Shown in pieces: positions 26,387-34,541 of a DNA stretch of 64,000 bases. The position numbers and the translations under genes are program-made. Positions within the stretch are counted from its first letter, which is position 1. Every line of letters begins with the position of its first letter. The notes under the pieces were generated by a model. The model did not search any database, was not told the DNA's origin, and saw nothing but the letters and a program-made list of their open reading frames with translations. Source of the stretch: CAVTWH01 sp963794685 (GTDB taxonomy: Bacteria > Actinomycetota > Actinomycetes > Mycobacteriales > Micromonosporaceae); the NCBI GenBank assembly GCA_963794685.1, contig CAWCFK010000005.1, positions 1 through 64,000 of the forward strand, given 5' to 3'.

Positions 26387-28878
26387 GCGAGCACCTCCAG
26401 AGCGAGAGCCGCCGCCTCCGTCCGGGTGTGCGCCCCCAATTTGCGCATGCCGGAGCGGATGTGCGTCTCGACTGTCTCGCGTGAGATACCTAGCTGTCCA
26501 GCGATCCGGCGCGTCGGTTCCCCCCGGGCCACCTGCGTGAGTACCTCACGCTCACGTTCAGTGAGTTCGTCCCCGGCGCGTGGTCCGCGCACGTCCCGGC
26601 GCACCGCGTGCCGGCGCAGCGCGCGGCGGATCCGGCCGAGCAGGACCACCAGTCCGGCCTCCTCGGCCAGCTGCTCGGCACGCAGCAGCGGCGGCACCGC
26701 GGCCGCTGCGCCGGGCTCGTGCAGGCCGTGCGCGAGCAGGCAGCGCACCTCTTCCCGGCGGGCCAGGTCGTGCCAGTCCGCGGCGGCCCGGTCGAACTCG
26801 GCCGCCGCGTCCGCCGACGGCACCGCGGCCCAGGCGCGCAGGGTCCGCAGCACCGGAGCCGGATGCTCGCCCGGCCCAGCGGCCGCGGCATCGGCGGGCT
26901 GCTCGGCGGCGGCCGGCGGGGGCTGCGTACCGGCGTCGAAGGCCGCCCAGCGGCTGGTGATCTGGCGCAGCCCGGCCACCAGCGGAGTACCACCGGTGGC
27001 GCCGGGGGCCGCCGCCCGCTCCGGCTGCCCGTCCAGCCAGGCGGCTTCCCGGCGTACCCAGTCCAGCAGCTGCGCCACCGGGGCGGGCAGGGCGCCGGTC
27101 GCCGACAGGCGCGACTGCGCGGCGGCGAGCAGGCCACCGTCGGCCTCGACCAGGCCGGCCGCCGCGACGGCGTAGCCGCGGGCCAGGGCCGGCAGCGTAC
27201 GGTCGGTCAGGTCCCCGGCGCGGGAGAGCACCTCGTCGCCGGCCGCACCGCGCAGCGCCAGGCACCACAGCCGGGCAGCCACGAACCGGGTCTGCCAGGA
27301 GTAGGCCAGGTCCGGCGCGCAGGCCGCCGCCGCCGCCTGCGCGGCCGCCGCCGCCTCGCCCAGCCGACCGTCCCCGGCCAGGGTCTCCACCAGCAGCCAG
27401 GCACACCAGCGGGCGGTCAGCAGGTCGCCGGCCGCGGCGGCGGTCTCGGCGGCCGTGGCCAGGGCACGCTCCCAGGCCGGCTCGCGGGCCGCGGCGTACA
27501 CGGCGGCCACCGCGGCGGCCAGGCCCGGGGTGCCGGGATCGGTGACCTGGCGGGCCGCGGCCAGCGCCGCCGGGCGGTCCCGGGCCAGCAGGTCCAGCAG
27601 GACCAGCCGGTCCCGGACCGCGCGCAGCGCGGCAGGCGCGTGCGGCCCCACGCCGGCCACCGCACGGGCGGCGCCGGCCGGGTCGCCCAGCTGCAGCAGT
27701 GCCTCGCCGCGCAGCACGGCGGCCGGGGCGTCGGCCAGCCGGCCCAGCACCCGCAGGCAGGTCTGCGGCCAGCCGACGGCCAGGCTGGCCGCCGCCGCAC
27801 GCAGCCGTACCCTCGGCTCCGGCTCGACCCCGGGCAGCTCGCAGGCCAGCGCGTAGAGTTCGGCGCGCTCGCCGGCGGTACCGGCGCGACCGGCGGCGGC
27901 CACCGCGCGGGCGTACGCGGCCGGCCCCTCGCCCGCGGCGGCCAGGTGCCGGGCCGCCTCCCGCGCCGGCACGGCCTCGGCCAGCGCCCGGTGCAGGGCG
28001 GCCCGTTCGGCGGGGGCGAGCAGGCCGGCGGCCACCTCGGCGACGTAGGGCGACACCGGCGCGGCCGCCCCGTCGGAGGTCGTCACCAGGCCGGCGTCGA
28101 CGAGTTCGGGCAGGCCGGCGCCGAGCAGCGCCGCCGTGGCGGGGCGGCGCAGCAGGCCGAGCGCGGCCATCGCGGTACGCGCCGGGCGGGTCAGGTCGGC
28201 CAGCGCCGTCGCCACCGCATCGGCCAACACATCGGTCACCGGGTCAGCCTCGCGCACCGGCTCGGGGGGCCCGTCGGACGGATTGTCCGACGCCGGGCCG
28301 GAAAGTTTTGGATCTTTCCTGGCGTGCGCGGCGAGCGCCCGCAGCGCCAACGGATTGCCACCGGCCCGGCGCAGCAGGCCGGCCACGGCCGCCGACGGCA
28401 GCCCCGGGGCCAGCTGACCGACCAGCGCGGTGGCCGCCCCGGCGGACAGTGCGGGGACGGTCAGCCAGAGCGCGTCGGCGCCGAGCGCAGCCGGGTCCAG
28501 CCGGTGCGGGGTACGGACGGTGGCGGCTATCCGACAGTGTCCGGCGATCGCCGGCAGCGCCGCCAGGGTCGCCTCGTCGGCCCACTGGAGGTCATCGAGC
28601 AGCAGCAGCCCGTGACGCACCCGGGAACGTACCGCCTCGGCCAGCAGCGCGCCGTCGTGCGTGGGCAGGCGTACCCGCAAGGCCCGGGACAGCGCGAAGC
28701 CGGGCGTACCGCGCAGCATGGCCAGCGCGCCACCGGCGAACACCGGACCGTGGAACGCGGCCCCGACCTGCGCCAACAGCGTGCTGCGGCCGATCCCCGG
28801 CGGCCCGGTGAGGATCACCAGGCCGGCCGTGGACAGCCGCTGCGCCGCGTCCCGCAGCACCGCGTCGGACACGCCCAT
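26383..28878 (-). CDS. Large ATP-binding LuxR-family (LAL) regulator
   Basis: The 831-residue protein starts with an AAA/STAND ATPase (Walker A GPPGIGRSTLL; Walker B LLLLDDLQWADE), continues with Ala-rich helical repeats, and ends with a LuxR HTH (LTEREREVLTQVARGEPTRR, then GISRETVETHIRSGMRKLG). LAL regulators usually control secondary metabolism or transport. It is divergent from the calcium-repeat/dynamin operon at 29092, with two 14-bp direct repeats in the gap, so that operon is a plausible target. Confidence 0.88.
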   Translation of the reverse strand: MGVSDAVLRDAAQRLSTAGLVILTGPPGIGRSTLLAQVGAAFHGPVFAGGALAMLRGTPGFALSRALRVRLPTHDGALLAEAVRSRVRHGLLLLDDLQWADEATLAALPAIAGHCRIAATVRTPHRLDPAALGADALWLTVPALSAGAATALVGQLAPGLPSAAVAGLLRRAGGNPLALRALAAHARKDPKLSGPASDNPSDGPPEPVREADPVTDVLADAVATALADLTRPARTAMAALGLLRRPATAALLGAGLPELVDAGLVTTSDGAAAPVSPYVAEVAAGLLAPAERAALHRALAEAVPAREAARHLAAAGEGPAAYARAVAAAGRAGTAGERAELYALACELPGVEPEPRVRLRAAAASLAVGWPQTCLRVLGRLADAPAAVLRGEALLQLGDPAGAARAVAGVGPHAPAALRAVRDRLVLLDLLARDRPAALAAARQVTDPGTPGLAAAVAAVYAAAREPAWERALATAAETAAAAGDLLTARWCAWLLVETLAGDGRLGEAAAAAQAAAAACAPDLAYSWQTRFVAARLWCLALRGAAGDEVLSRAGDLTDRTLPALARGYAVAAAGLVEADGGLLAAAQSRLSATGALPAPVAQLLDWVRREAAWLDGQPERAAAPGATGGTPLVAGLRQITSRWAAFDAGTQPPPAAAEQPADAAAAGPGEHPAPVLRTLRAWAAVPSADAAAEFDRAAADWHDLARREEVRCLLAHGLHEPGAAAAVPPLLRAEQLAEEAGLVVLLGRIRRALRRHAVRRDVRGPRAGDELTEREREVLTQVARGEPTRRIAGQLGISRETVETHIRSGMRKLGAHTRTEAAALALEVLA

Positions 28879-28932
28879 CTCCCCCTGTCTGCCGGTACCC
28901 TGTGCCGGCCGGACCGCAACCGATCAGGCCCC

Positions 28933-28967
28933 CCACCTGCCAGCCGACCCCACCCACCTGCCAGCCG
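28933..28967. repeat. Two 14-bp direct repeats, 21 bp apart, in the divergent promoter region
   Basis: CCACCTGCCAGCCG occurs at 28933-28946 and 28954-28967. The 21-bp period is two helical turns, which would place a dimeric regulator on one DNA face. It lies between the LAL regulator and the dynamin/chaperone operon. Confidence 0.6.
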
Positions 28968-29091
28968 GTCCCCACTATGGGGCCTGGCACGAACATGGGA
29001 TCCTGCGCCGGCAGGATATTCGTAATGTGGATCGCAACCGCGGAAGCTCCGCGATCGCGATGAACTTGAGCAGCCACCCCGGAGGGACATT

Positions 29092-29646
29092 ATGAGCGAG
29101 TACGACCCGAGCGCCGACTCGTCGCTCAGCGACGACAGCAGCGTCGACACCGACACCAGCTACGACGACAGCAGCGTGGTGGCCGAGTTCCACGGCAGCG
29201 CCGAGGAGCTGGTCGACACCGACGGCGACGGCTACGCCGACGAGGTGCTCGTCGACACCGACGGCGACGGCGACGCCGACGCGGTCTACACCCACAGCTT
29301 CGGCGGCGGCCACGAACTGGACACCCTGTCCGTGGACACCGACGGCGACGGGCACATCGACCTGGTCGAGGCCGACCAGAACCACGACGGCCGGGTCGAC
29401 CTCGTCGAGCAGGACCGCAACCACGACGGGCTGGTCGACGCGGTGGCCGCCGACACCAACTACGACGGGCGCGCCGACTACGCTCAGGTCGACACCGACT
29501 ACGACGGTGACCCGGACCTGACCGCCGTGGACAGCAACAACGACGGTACCTTCGACACCGTGCACTACGAGGACCCGTCGACCAACCCGCTGGCCGGGCT
29601 GACCACCGACGACGCCAGCGCCCCCAGCCCGTACGCGACGAGCTGA
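29092..29646 (+). CDS. Asp-rich protein of 13-residue calcium-type repeats
   Basis: The 184-residue product has no signal peptide and no membrane segment. Eight copies of D-x-[DN]-x-D-G-x-x-D begin at residues 42, 55, 82, 95, 108, 121, 134 and 147, the last six exactly 13 residues apart. Examples are DTDGDGYAD, DQNHDGRVD and DSNNDGTFD. The spacing and acidic ligands resemble EF-hand, dockerin or thrombospondin-3 calcium loops. GGAGGGAC precedes the ATG. The dynamin gene starts 5 bases after its stop, so it heads the operon. I infer a cytoplasmic calcium-binding or scaffold partner of the GTPases. Confidence 0.85.
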   Translation: MSEYDPSADSSLSDDSSVDTDTSYDDSSVVAEFHGSAEELVDTDGDGYADEVLVDTDGDGDADAVYTHSFGGGHELDTLSVDTDGDGHIDLVEADQNHDGRVDLVEQDRNHDGLVDAVAADTNYDGRADYAQVDTDYDGDPDLTAVDSNNDGTFDTVHYEDPSTNPLAGLTTDDASAPSPYATS

Positions 29647-29650
29647 ACGG

Positions 29651-31162
29651 ATGGCTCCGGGACCACTGAGCTCGCGGGTGGCCGCCCTCTGCCAGGAGGT
29701 CGGCCCCCGGCTCGGTGGTGCCACCCAGACACAGGTCAACGACGTGCGGCGGCGGCTGGGCGAGCCGCTGCGGATCGCGATCGCCGGACGGCTCAAGGCT
29801 GGCAAGTCGACGCTGGTCAACGCGCTCATCGGCCGACGGGTGGCACCGACCGAGGTGGGCGAGTGCACGCGCATCGTCACCCAGTTCCGGTACGGACCGG
29901 CCGACCGGGTCGACGTCGTCCGCAAGGACGGCAGCCGGCTCAGCCTGCCGCTGGACGAGTCCGGCATGATCCCGCAGCGCCTCGGCGTGCCCCGCGGCGA
30001 CATCTCCTACGTCGACGTGGCGCTGACCAGCAACCACCTGCGCGACCTGATGGTCGTGGACACGCCGGGGCTGGCCAGCGCCAACACGTCGGTGAGCGCG
30101 GGTGCCCGGCGGTTCCTGTTCAACGAGGCGCCCATCGACGACGACATCGACGAGGAGTCGGTGGGGGCGCTGTCCGGCGCCGAGGCCATCGTCTACGTGT
30201 TCACCCAGTCGGTACGCGCCGACGACGTGGCCGCGCTGGAAGCGTTCCGGGCCATCTCGGCGCGGCTGTCCAGCAACCCGATCAACTCCCTCGGCCTGTT
30301 CAACAAGGTGGACAAGCTGGTCGGCGGGGCCGCCGACCCGTGGCCCATCGCCGGCCCGCTCGCCGGTGACCAGGCGGCCGTGATGCGCCGGGTGGTCTCC
30401 GACGTGGTACCCGTCGTCGGGCTGCTCGCCGAGACCACCGAGGCCGGCCGGCTCACCGCCGCCGACTGCGAGGCGCTGCGCTCCCTGGCGCTGCTGCCGC
30501 TGGCCGACCGGACCGTACTGATGGCCAGCGTCGACCTGTTCACCTCACGCGAGTGCGGGGTGCCCCGGGAGGCCCGGGAGCGGCTGCTGCGCCTGCTCGA
30601 CCTGTACGGCATCGGCTACGCCATCGCCCAGCTCGGCGCCAACCCGCAACTGGCCACCGGGGAACTGATCCGGATGCTGCACTCGGTGTCCGGCTTCCCC
30701 CGGCTGCGCTACGCCCTGGACAACGTGTTCCGCTGGCGCAGCGACGCGATCAAAGCCGGCTGGGCGCTGTCCAGCCTGGAGAAGATCGCCAGCCACGCGC
30801 AGCGCCCGGCCGACCGGGAAGTGCTGCGCGACGGCATCGAGCGGGTGCTGCAGCAGCCCGACGCGCACCGGCTGCGGCTGCTGGAAGTCGCCCAGCTGGT
30901 CAGCACCGGTGCGGTGGACCTGCCCGAGTCGATGGAGGGCGAGCTGACCCGGCTGGCCCTGTCCAACGACGCCAAGTTCATCCTCAGCCTGCCGGGCGCC
31001 GGCGTGGACGAGCTGAACAAGGCTGCCCTGGAGGCGGCCAACCGGTGGCGGGCCTACGCGGTCGCCGGCGCCAGCCCCGCCCAGTCCCGGGTGGCGCTGG
31101 TCGCCCACCGCGGGTTCTTCCTGCTCTCCCAGCACGTACGCGGGCAGGGCGCGCTGCGGTGA
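29651..31162 (+). CDS. Dynamin-like GTPase (IniC-like)
   Basis: The 503-residue GTPase shows P-loop GRLKAGKSTLVNALIG, a switch threonine in GECTRIVTQF, G3 VVDTPGL and G4 FNKVD. A helical stalk-like region fills the second half. It resembles mycobacterial IniC-type bacterial dynamins, which assemble on membranes. No membrane segment is evident. It overlaps the GrpE-like gene by four bases (GTGA), and a second dynamin follows, the paired arrangement expected for IniA/IniC or DynA/DynB systems. Confidence 0.87.
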   Translation: MAPGPLSSRVAALCQEVGPRLGGATQTQVNDVRRRLGEPLRIAIAGRLKAGKSTLVNALIGRRVAPTEVGECTRIVTQFRYGPADRVDVVRKDGSRLSLPLDESGMIPQRLGVPRGDISYVDVALTSNHLRDLMVVDTPGLASANTSVSAGARRFLFNEAPIDDDIDEESVGALSGAEAIVYVFTQSVRADDVAALEAFRAISARLSSNPINSLGLFNKVDKLVGGAADPWPIAGPLAGDQAAVMRRVVSDVVPVVGLLAETTEAGRLTAADCEALRSLALLPLADRTVLMASVDLFTSRECGVPREARERLLRLLDLYGIGYAIAQLGANPQLATGELIRMLHSVSGFPRLRYALDNVFRWRSDAIKAGWALSSLEKIASHAQRPADREVLRDGIERVLQQPDAHRLRLLEVAQLVSTGAVDLPESMEGELTRLALSNDAKFILSLPGAGVDELNKAALEAANRWRAYAVAGASPAQSRVALVAHRGFFLLSQHVRGQGALR

Positions 31163-31767
31163 GCGCCGCGCCCGCCAGCCCACCCCTGCGCACAGCGAAG
31201 GAACGCCTCGTCATGCCGGAGCACATCCGCCGCCGTATCGCCCTGGCCGCGGCCGTCGTCGTCGGCCTGGTCAGCGCCGTGGCCATCGGGCTGCAGACCC
31301 GGTCGTGGATCGCCGCGGCGATCACCGTGCTGGCCACCCTGCTGGCCGGCGCGGTCAGCCTGGCCATCACGCCGGTACCCGCCGCAGCCGCATCGACCGG
31401 TCCCGCCACGGCCGTCACCGGTGCGGTACCGGTCGCCGCTGCGGGAGCGGCCGGACCGGGCGAGGCGGTCGCCGTCCGGGAGCGGGCCGCGCTGGTGGCC
31501 GCGAGCCTGTACCTGCGCGACCGGCTCACCAGTGTGGCGCTGACCGACCGGCTGGACCGGGAGCTGGCCGCCGTGGGCGTCCTGCCGGTGGCACCGGTCG
31601 GCGAACGCTTCGACCCGTCCCGGCACACCGCCGAAGGCGCCGTACCCACCGGGGACCCGCAGCTGGCCGGCGTCATCGCCACGGTGGAGGCGCCCGGCTG
31701 GGCCGACCGTGGGGTACTGCTGCGCCCGCCCGCGGTCACCGTGTACCAGCCCGGGCAGCCGACATGA
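31159..31767 (+). CDS. Membrane-anchored GrpE-like protein
   Basis: The GTG at 31159 (alternative ATG 31213) gives a 202-residue product. Two close hydrophobic segments lie near residues 30-70 (IALAAAVVVGLVSAVAIG, then IAAAITVLATLLAGAVSLAI), followed by an Ala-rich linker. The C-terminal half resembles the GrpE beta domain: VGVLPVAPVGERFDPSRHTA, then GDPQLAGVIATVEAPG and LLRPPAVTVY. GrpE releases nucleotide from Hsp70. A membrane GrpE domain wedged between two dynamins, beside an Hsp70 homologue with its own membrane anchor, suggests a dedicated exchange factor. The long GrpE coiled coil is not obvious. Confidence 0.72.
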   Translation: MSAAPASPPLRTAKERLVMPEHIRRRIALAAAVVVGLVSAVAIGLQTRSWIAAAITVLATLLAGAVSLAITPVPAAAASTGPATAVTGAVPVAAAGAAGPGEAVAVRERAALVAASLYLRDRLTSVALTDRLDRELAAVGVLPVAPVGERFDPSRHTAEGAVPTGDPQLAGVIATVEAPGWADRGVLLRPPAVTVYQPGQPT

Positions 31768-33656
31768 CCGCCCCCGAGCAGCGGCCGGCCGGCGGCAGCA
31801 GCGAGGCGGCCCGCGACGCGGCCACCGCGAAGCTGCTCAAGCAGGCCATCGACGCCAACCTGGCGGTGCTGCGCAAGTCGGACCCGGACGCCGCTGCCGA
31901 CCTGGACCAGCTGCGCCGTCGCGAACTGCGCCGGCCCGGTTTCGCCATCGTCGGGGAGACCAAACGGGGCAAGTCGTCCCTGGTCAACGCGCTGATCGGG
32001 GTGCCCAACCTGTCCCCCGTGGACGCCGCCGTGGCCACTTCGTCGTTCCTGGAGTTCAGCTACGGTGACCAGCCGTCCGCCCGGGCCTACCTGCCCGGCC
32101 GGGAAGACCCGGTGCCGCTGGACCCGGCGCAGCTGCGCGACTGGGGCACCGTGCTGGGCCGGCTGCCCGAAGGGGTACGCCCGCCCCGGCGCATCGAGGT
32201 CAACCACCCGGCGCCGGTACTGAAGTACCTGAGCCTGGTGGACACCCCCGGCGTCGGCGGGCTGGACTCCATGCACGCCGAGATCGCCATGGACGCCGTC
32301 AGCCGCTGCACCGCGCTGCTGTTCGTGGTGGACGCCTCCTCGCCGTTCTCCAAGCCGGAGCTGAACTTCCTCATCGAAGCCAGCAAGCGGGTCAACTTCG
32401 TGGTGTTCGCCCTGACGAAGGTGGACGCCTACCCGGGCTGGCGCACCATCCTGGCCGACAACGTCGGGCAGCTGGAGGCGCACGCCCGCCGGTTCGCCAA
32501 GGCGCCCTGGTTCCCGGTGTCGGCGCGGCTGGCCGAAATGGCCATCACCGTGCCGGCCGCCCGGGACGAACTGGTCAGGGAGTCCCGGATCGGGGAACTA
32601 CAGCACGCCCTGATCACCCTGGCCGGCAAGGGTCACCTGCTCATCGAGGCCAACGTGCTGCGGGCCCTGCGCAGCGAGTTCGTCCGGATGACCGAGGAGA
32701 CCAACACCCGGATGGCCGCCACCGACCCGGACCCCGGCGCCGCCGACCGGGCCCGGGAGGACCGCAGCAAGCTGGCCGCCCGTAAGCGCACCGAGTCGCG
32801 TCAGTGGCAGCTGGCGCTGTCCACCGAGACGCAACGGGCCCGGGTGGAGGCCACGGCGCGGCTGCGTACGTACATCACCGAACTGCAGGACCAGCTGCTC
32901 ACCCGGATCGAGAAAGGCAGCTCCGGCGACCTGAAGGGCCTGCCGGAGGAGGTGGACCGGGCGCTGCAGGCGCTGTCGGTGCGGCTCTCGCAGGACCTGG
33001 AGTGGCGCTTCCGCCAGGTCGGCGAGCGGGTACTGGCGCAGGTGTTCAGCCCGCAGGAGCTGCAGCACGTGCTGCGCCGGCTCAACGCCCGGCTGCGCCA
33101 CGCGCTGAGCACCAAGCCGCAGCGGGAAAAGGGCGGCGGGGACAACGCCATCGTGGTGATGAGTTCGGCGAGCATGGCGGTGGCGGCCGGCCGGTACGCG
33201 GCCACCGGCGCCGGGGCGCTGGGCCTGGCCGGCATAGCCGGGGCCGGGCTGGTGCTGCCGGTCGTCGGCATCGGGCTGGGCCTGGCCGCCGGGGCGTTCA
33301 TGGTGTGGAAGCGCAAGAGCATGACCGACAAGGTGCAGCAGCGTACCTGGCTGCGGGAGGTGCTCAGCGAAGCCCGGGCGGCGCTCTCCGACGAGGTGGC
33401 CAACCGCTTCACCGATCTGCAGTACGCGCTCACCCTGGCGCTGGACGACGCCATCGAACGCCGGCTGCAGCAACTCGACGCGCACATCGCCGAGATCGAC
33501 AAGGCGATGGCCGAGGACAAGCAGTCCCGCGCCAAGAAGAAGGCCGCGCTGCAGGCCGCCCGGGAGGCGCTGCTGGCCCGGCTCAAGTCGATCGACGAGG
33601 TGGTCGCCAAGGTAGGGCAGATCGCCCCGGCCAGCCCGGCGGACGCGCGGGGGTGA
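31764..33656 (+). CDS. Dynamin-like GTPase (IniA-like) with membrane segment
   Basis: The 630-residue protein has P-loop GETKRGKSSLVNALIG, G3 LVDTPGVGGLDS and G4 LTKVDAYPGW. A long helical stalk follows, then a hydrophobic hairpin near residues 470-515 (AATGAGALGLAGIAGAGLVL, PVVGIGLGLAAGAFMVW) and a terminal coiled coil rich in Lys/Arg/Ala. The hairpin should insert in or lie on the membrane, like paddle or transmembrane segments of bacterial dynamins. It overlaps the GrpE-like stop by four bases. Confidence 0.88.
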   Translation: MTAPEQRPAGGSSEAARDAATAKLLKQAIDANLAVLRKSDPDAAADLDQLRRRELRRPGFAIVGETKRGKSSLVNALIGVPNLSPVDAAVATSSFLEFSYGDQPSARAYLPGREDPVPLDPAQLRDWGTVLGRLPEGVRPPRRIEVNHPAPVLKYLSLVDTPGVGGLDSMHAEIAMDAVSRCTALLFVVDASSPFSKPELNFLIEASKRVNFVVFALTKVDAYPGWRTILADNVGQLEAHARRFAKAPWFPVSARLAEMAITVPAARDELVRESRIGELQHALITLAGKGHLLIEANVLRALRSEFVRMTEETNTRMAATDPDPGAADRAREDRSKLAARKRTESRQWQLALSTETQRARVEATARLRTYITELQDQLLTRIEKGSSGDLKGLPEEVDRALQALSVRLSQDLEWRFRQVGERVLAQVFSPQELQHVLRRLNARLRHALSTKPQREKGGGDNAIVVMSSASMAVAAGRYAATGAGALGLAGIAGAGLVLPVVGIGLGLAAGAFMVWKRKSMTDKVQQRTWLREVLSEARAALSDEVANRFTDLQYALTLALDDAIERRLQQLDAHIAEIDKAMAEDKQSRAKKKAALQAAREALLARLKSIDEVVAKVGQIAPASPADARG

Positions 33657-33659
33657 GGC

Positions 33660-34535
33660 GTGGACCATGACGACTGGCCCGACCACGCCCCGGAGCCGAC
33701 CGACGACCCGAGCCCGCCCCCGGGCGACGACGCCGGCTACCCCGACGACACCGGATACCACGACGCCTACCCGGACGACGTGCAGCCGGACGACCCGCAG
33801 CCGGACGACGTGGCCGGCGGTGGCGGCGACGACCCCCGGCACCCGACCGACGACGACCTCGGCAGCGACGACCTCAGCAACGCCCCCGACGACCAGTCCC
33901 CCAGCGACACCACCGGACCGGACGACCACGCGTATCCGCCGACCGGTGACGCGCCCGCCGACCAGGAACCGCCGGACGACCACAGCGGCGCGGCGCAGCA
34001 GCACCCGGACCGGCAGGACCCGGCGGACGACCACGAAACCACCGCCGACCACGAAACCACCGCCGACCCCGAGGCCGACGGTGACCACGCGGCTGCCGGG
34101 GACCATGCCGCTGCCGGGGAGGACGACGGGACGGCGCCCGAGCAGCCGGCTGAGGACAGTCCGCACGAGCAGGCCACCCCGCCGGACGACGGTGGCGACG
34201 AGCACGGCGCGGCCGACGCGGAGAGCTTCGGCGCCGGCGTGGACAGCGCCGAGCACCACCCGGGCTGGCACGACGACGAGTTCCCACCGCAGCTGGAGCT
34301 GACCCCGCCGGAGCCGGTCGACGGCTTCCCGTGGAGCGACCCGGACACCCTCGGCCCGGCGGACGTCGGGCAGTTGCCGGACGCCGTCGGCGACGTTGGG
34401 CCGGCCGACGCCGACGACCTGCTCGACTACGCCGGCCTCACCGCGCAGGACGACGTCAACCCGTGGGAGCAGCTGCTCGCCTCGGACGACCCGGCCACGT
34501 CCGCGCTGGCCCGCTGGTGGAGCAGCGCCGGCTGA
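33660..34535 (+). CDS. Highly acidic, low-complexity protein
   Basis: The 291-residue product begins at a GTG three bases after the dynamin stop. About 190 residues are Asp/Pro/His-rich and surely disordered (tandem DHETTADHETTAD, DHAAAGDHAAAGEDD). The C-terminal 75 residues look more ordered (GLTAQDDVNPWEQLLASDDP, ATSALARWWSSAG). No family recognised. Its operon position suggests a cytosolic adaptor of the dynamin pair; acidity parallels the calcium-repeat protein at 29092. Confidence 0.6.
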   Translation: MDHDDWPDHAPEPTDDPSPPPGDDAGYPDDTGYHDAYPDDVQPDDPQPDDVAGGGGDDPRHPTDDDLGSDDLSNAPDDQSPSDTTGPDDHAYPPTGDAPADQEPPDDHSGAAQQHPDRQDPADDHETTADHETTADPEADGDHAAAGDHAAAGEDDGTAPEQPAEDSPHEQATPPDDGGDEHGAADAESFGAGVDSAEHHPGWHDDEFPPQLELTPPEPVDGFPWSDPDTLGPADVGQLPDAVGDVGPADADDLLDYAGLTAQDDVNPWEQLLASDDPATSALARWWSSAG

Positions 34536-34541
34536 ACCGGC

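Noticed and set aside
24464..27175. A 903-codon plus-strand frame across cydA and the LAL regulator
   Set aside because: It runs antisense to several recognisable genes and has no protein-like sequence of its own.
29217..29575. Regular 39-base DNA periodicity resembling a CRISPR or minisatellite array
   Set aside because: It is the coding sequence of the 13-residue Asp-rich repeats; units diverge at third positions and there are no spacers.
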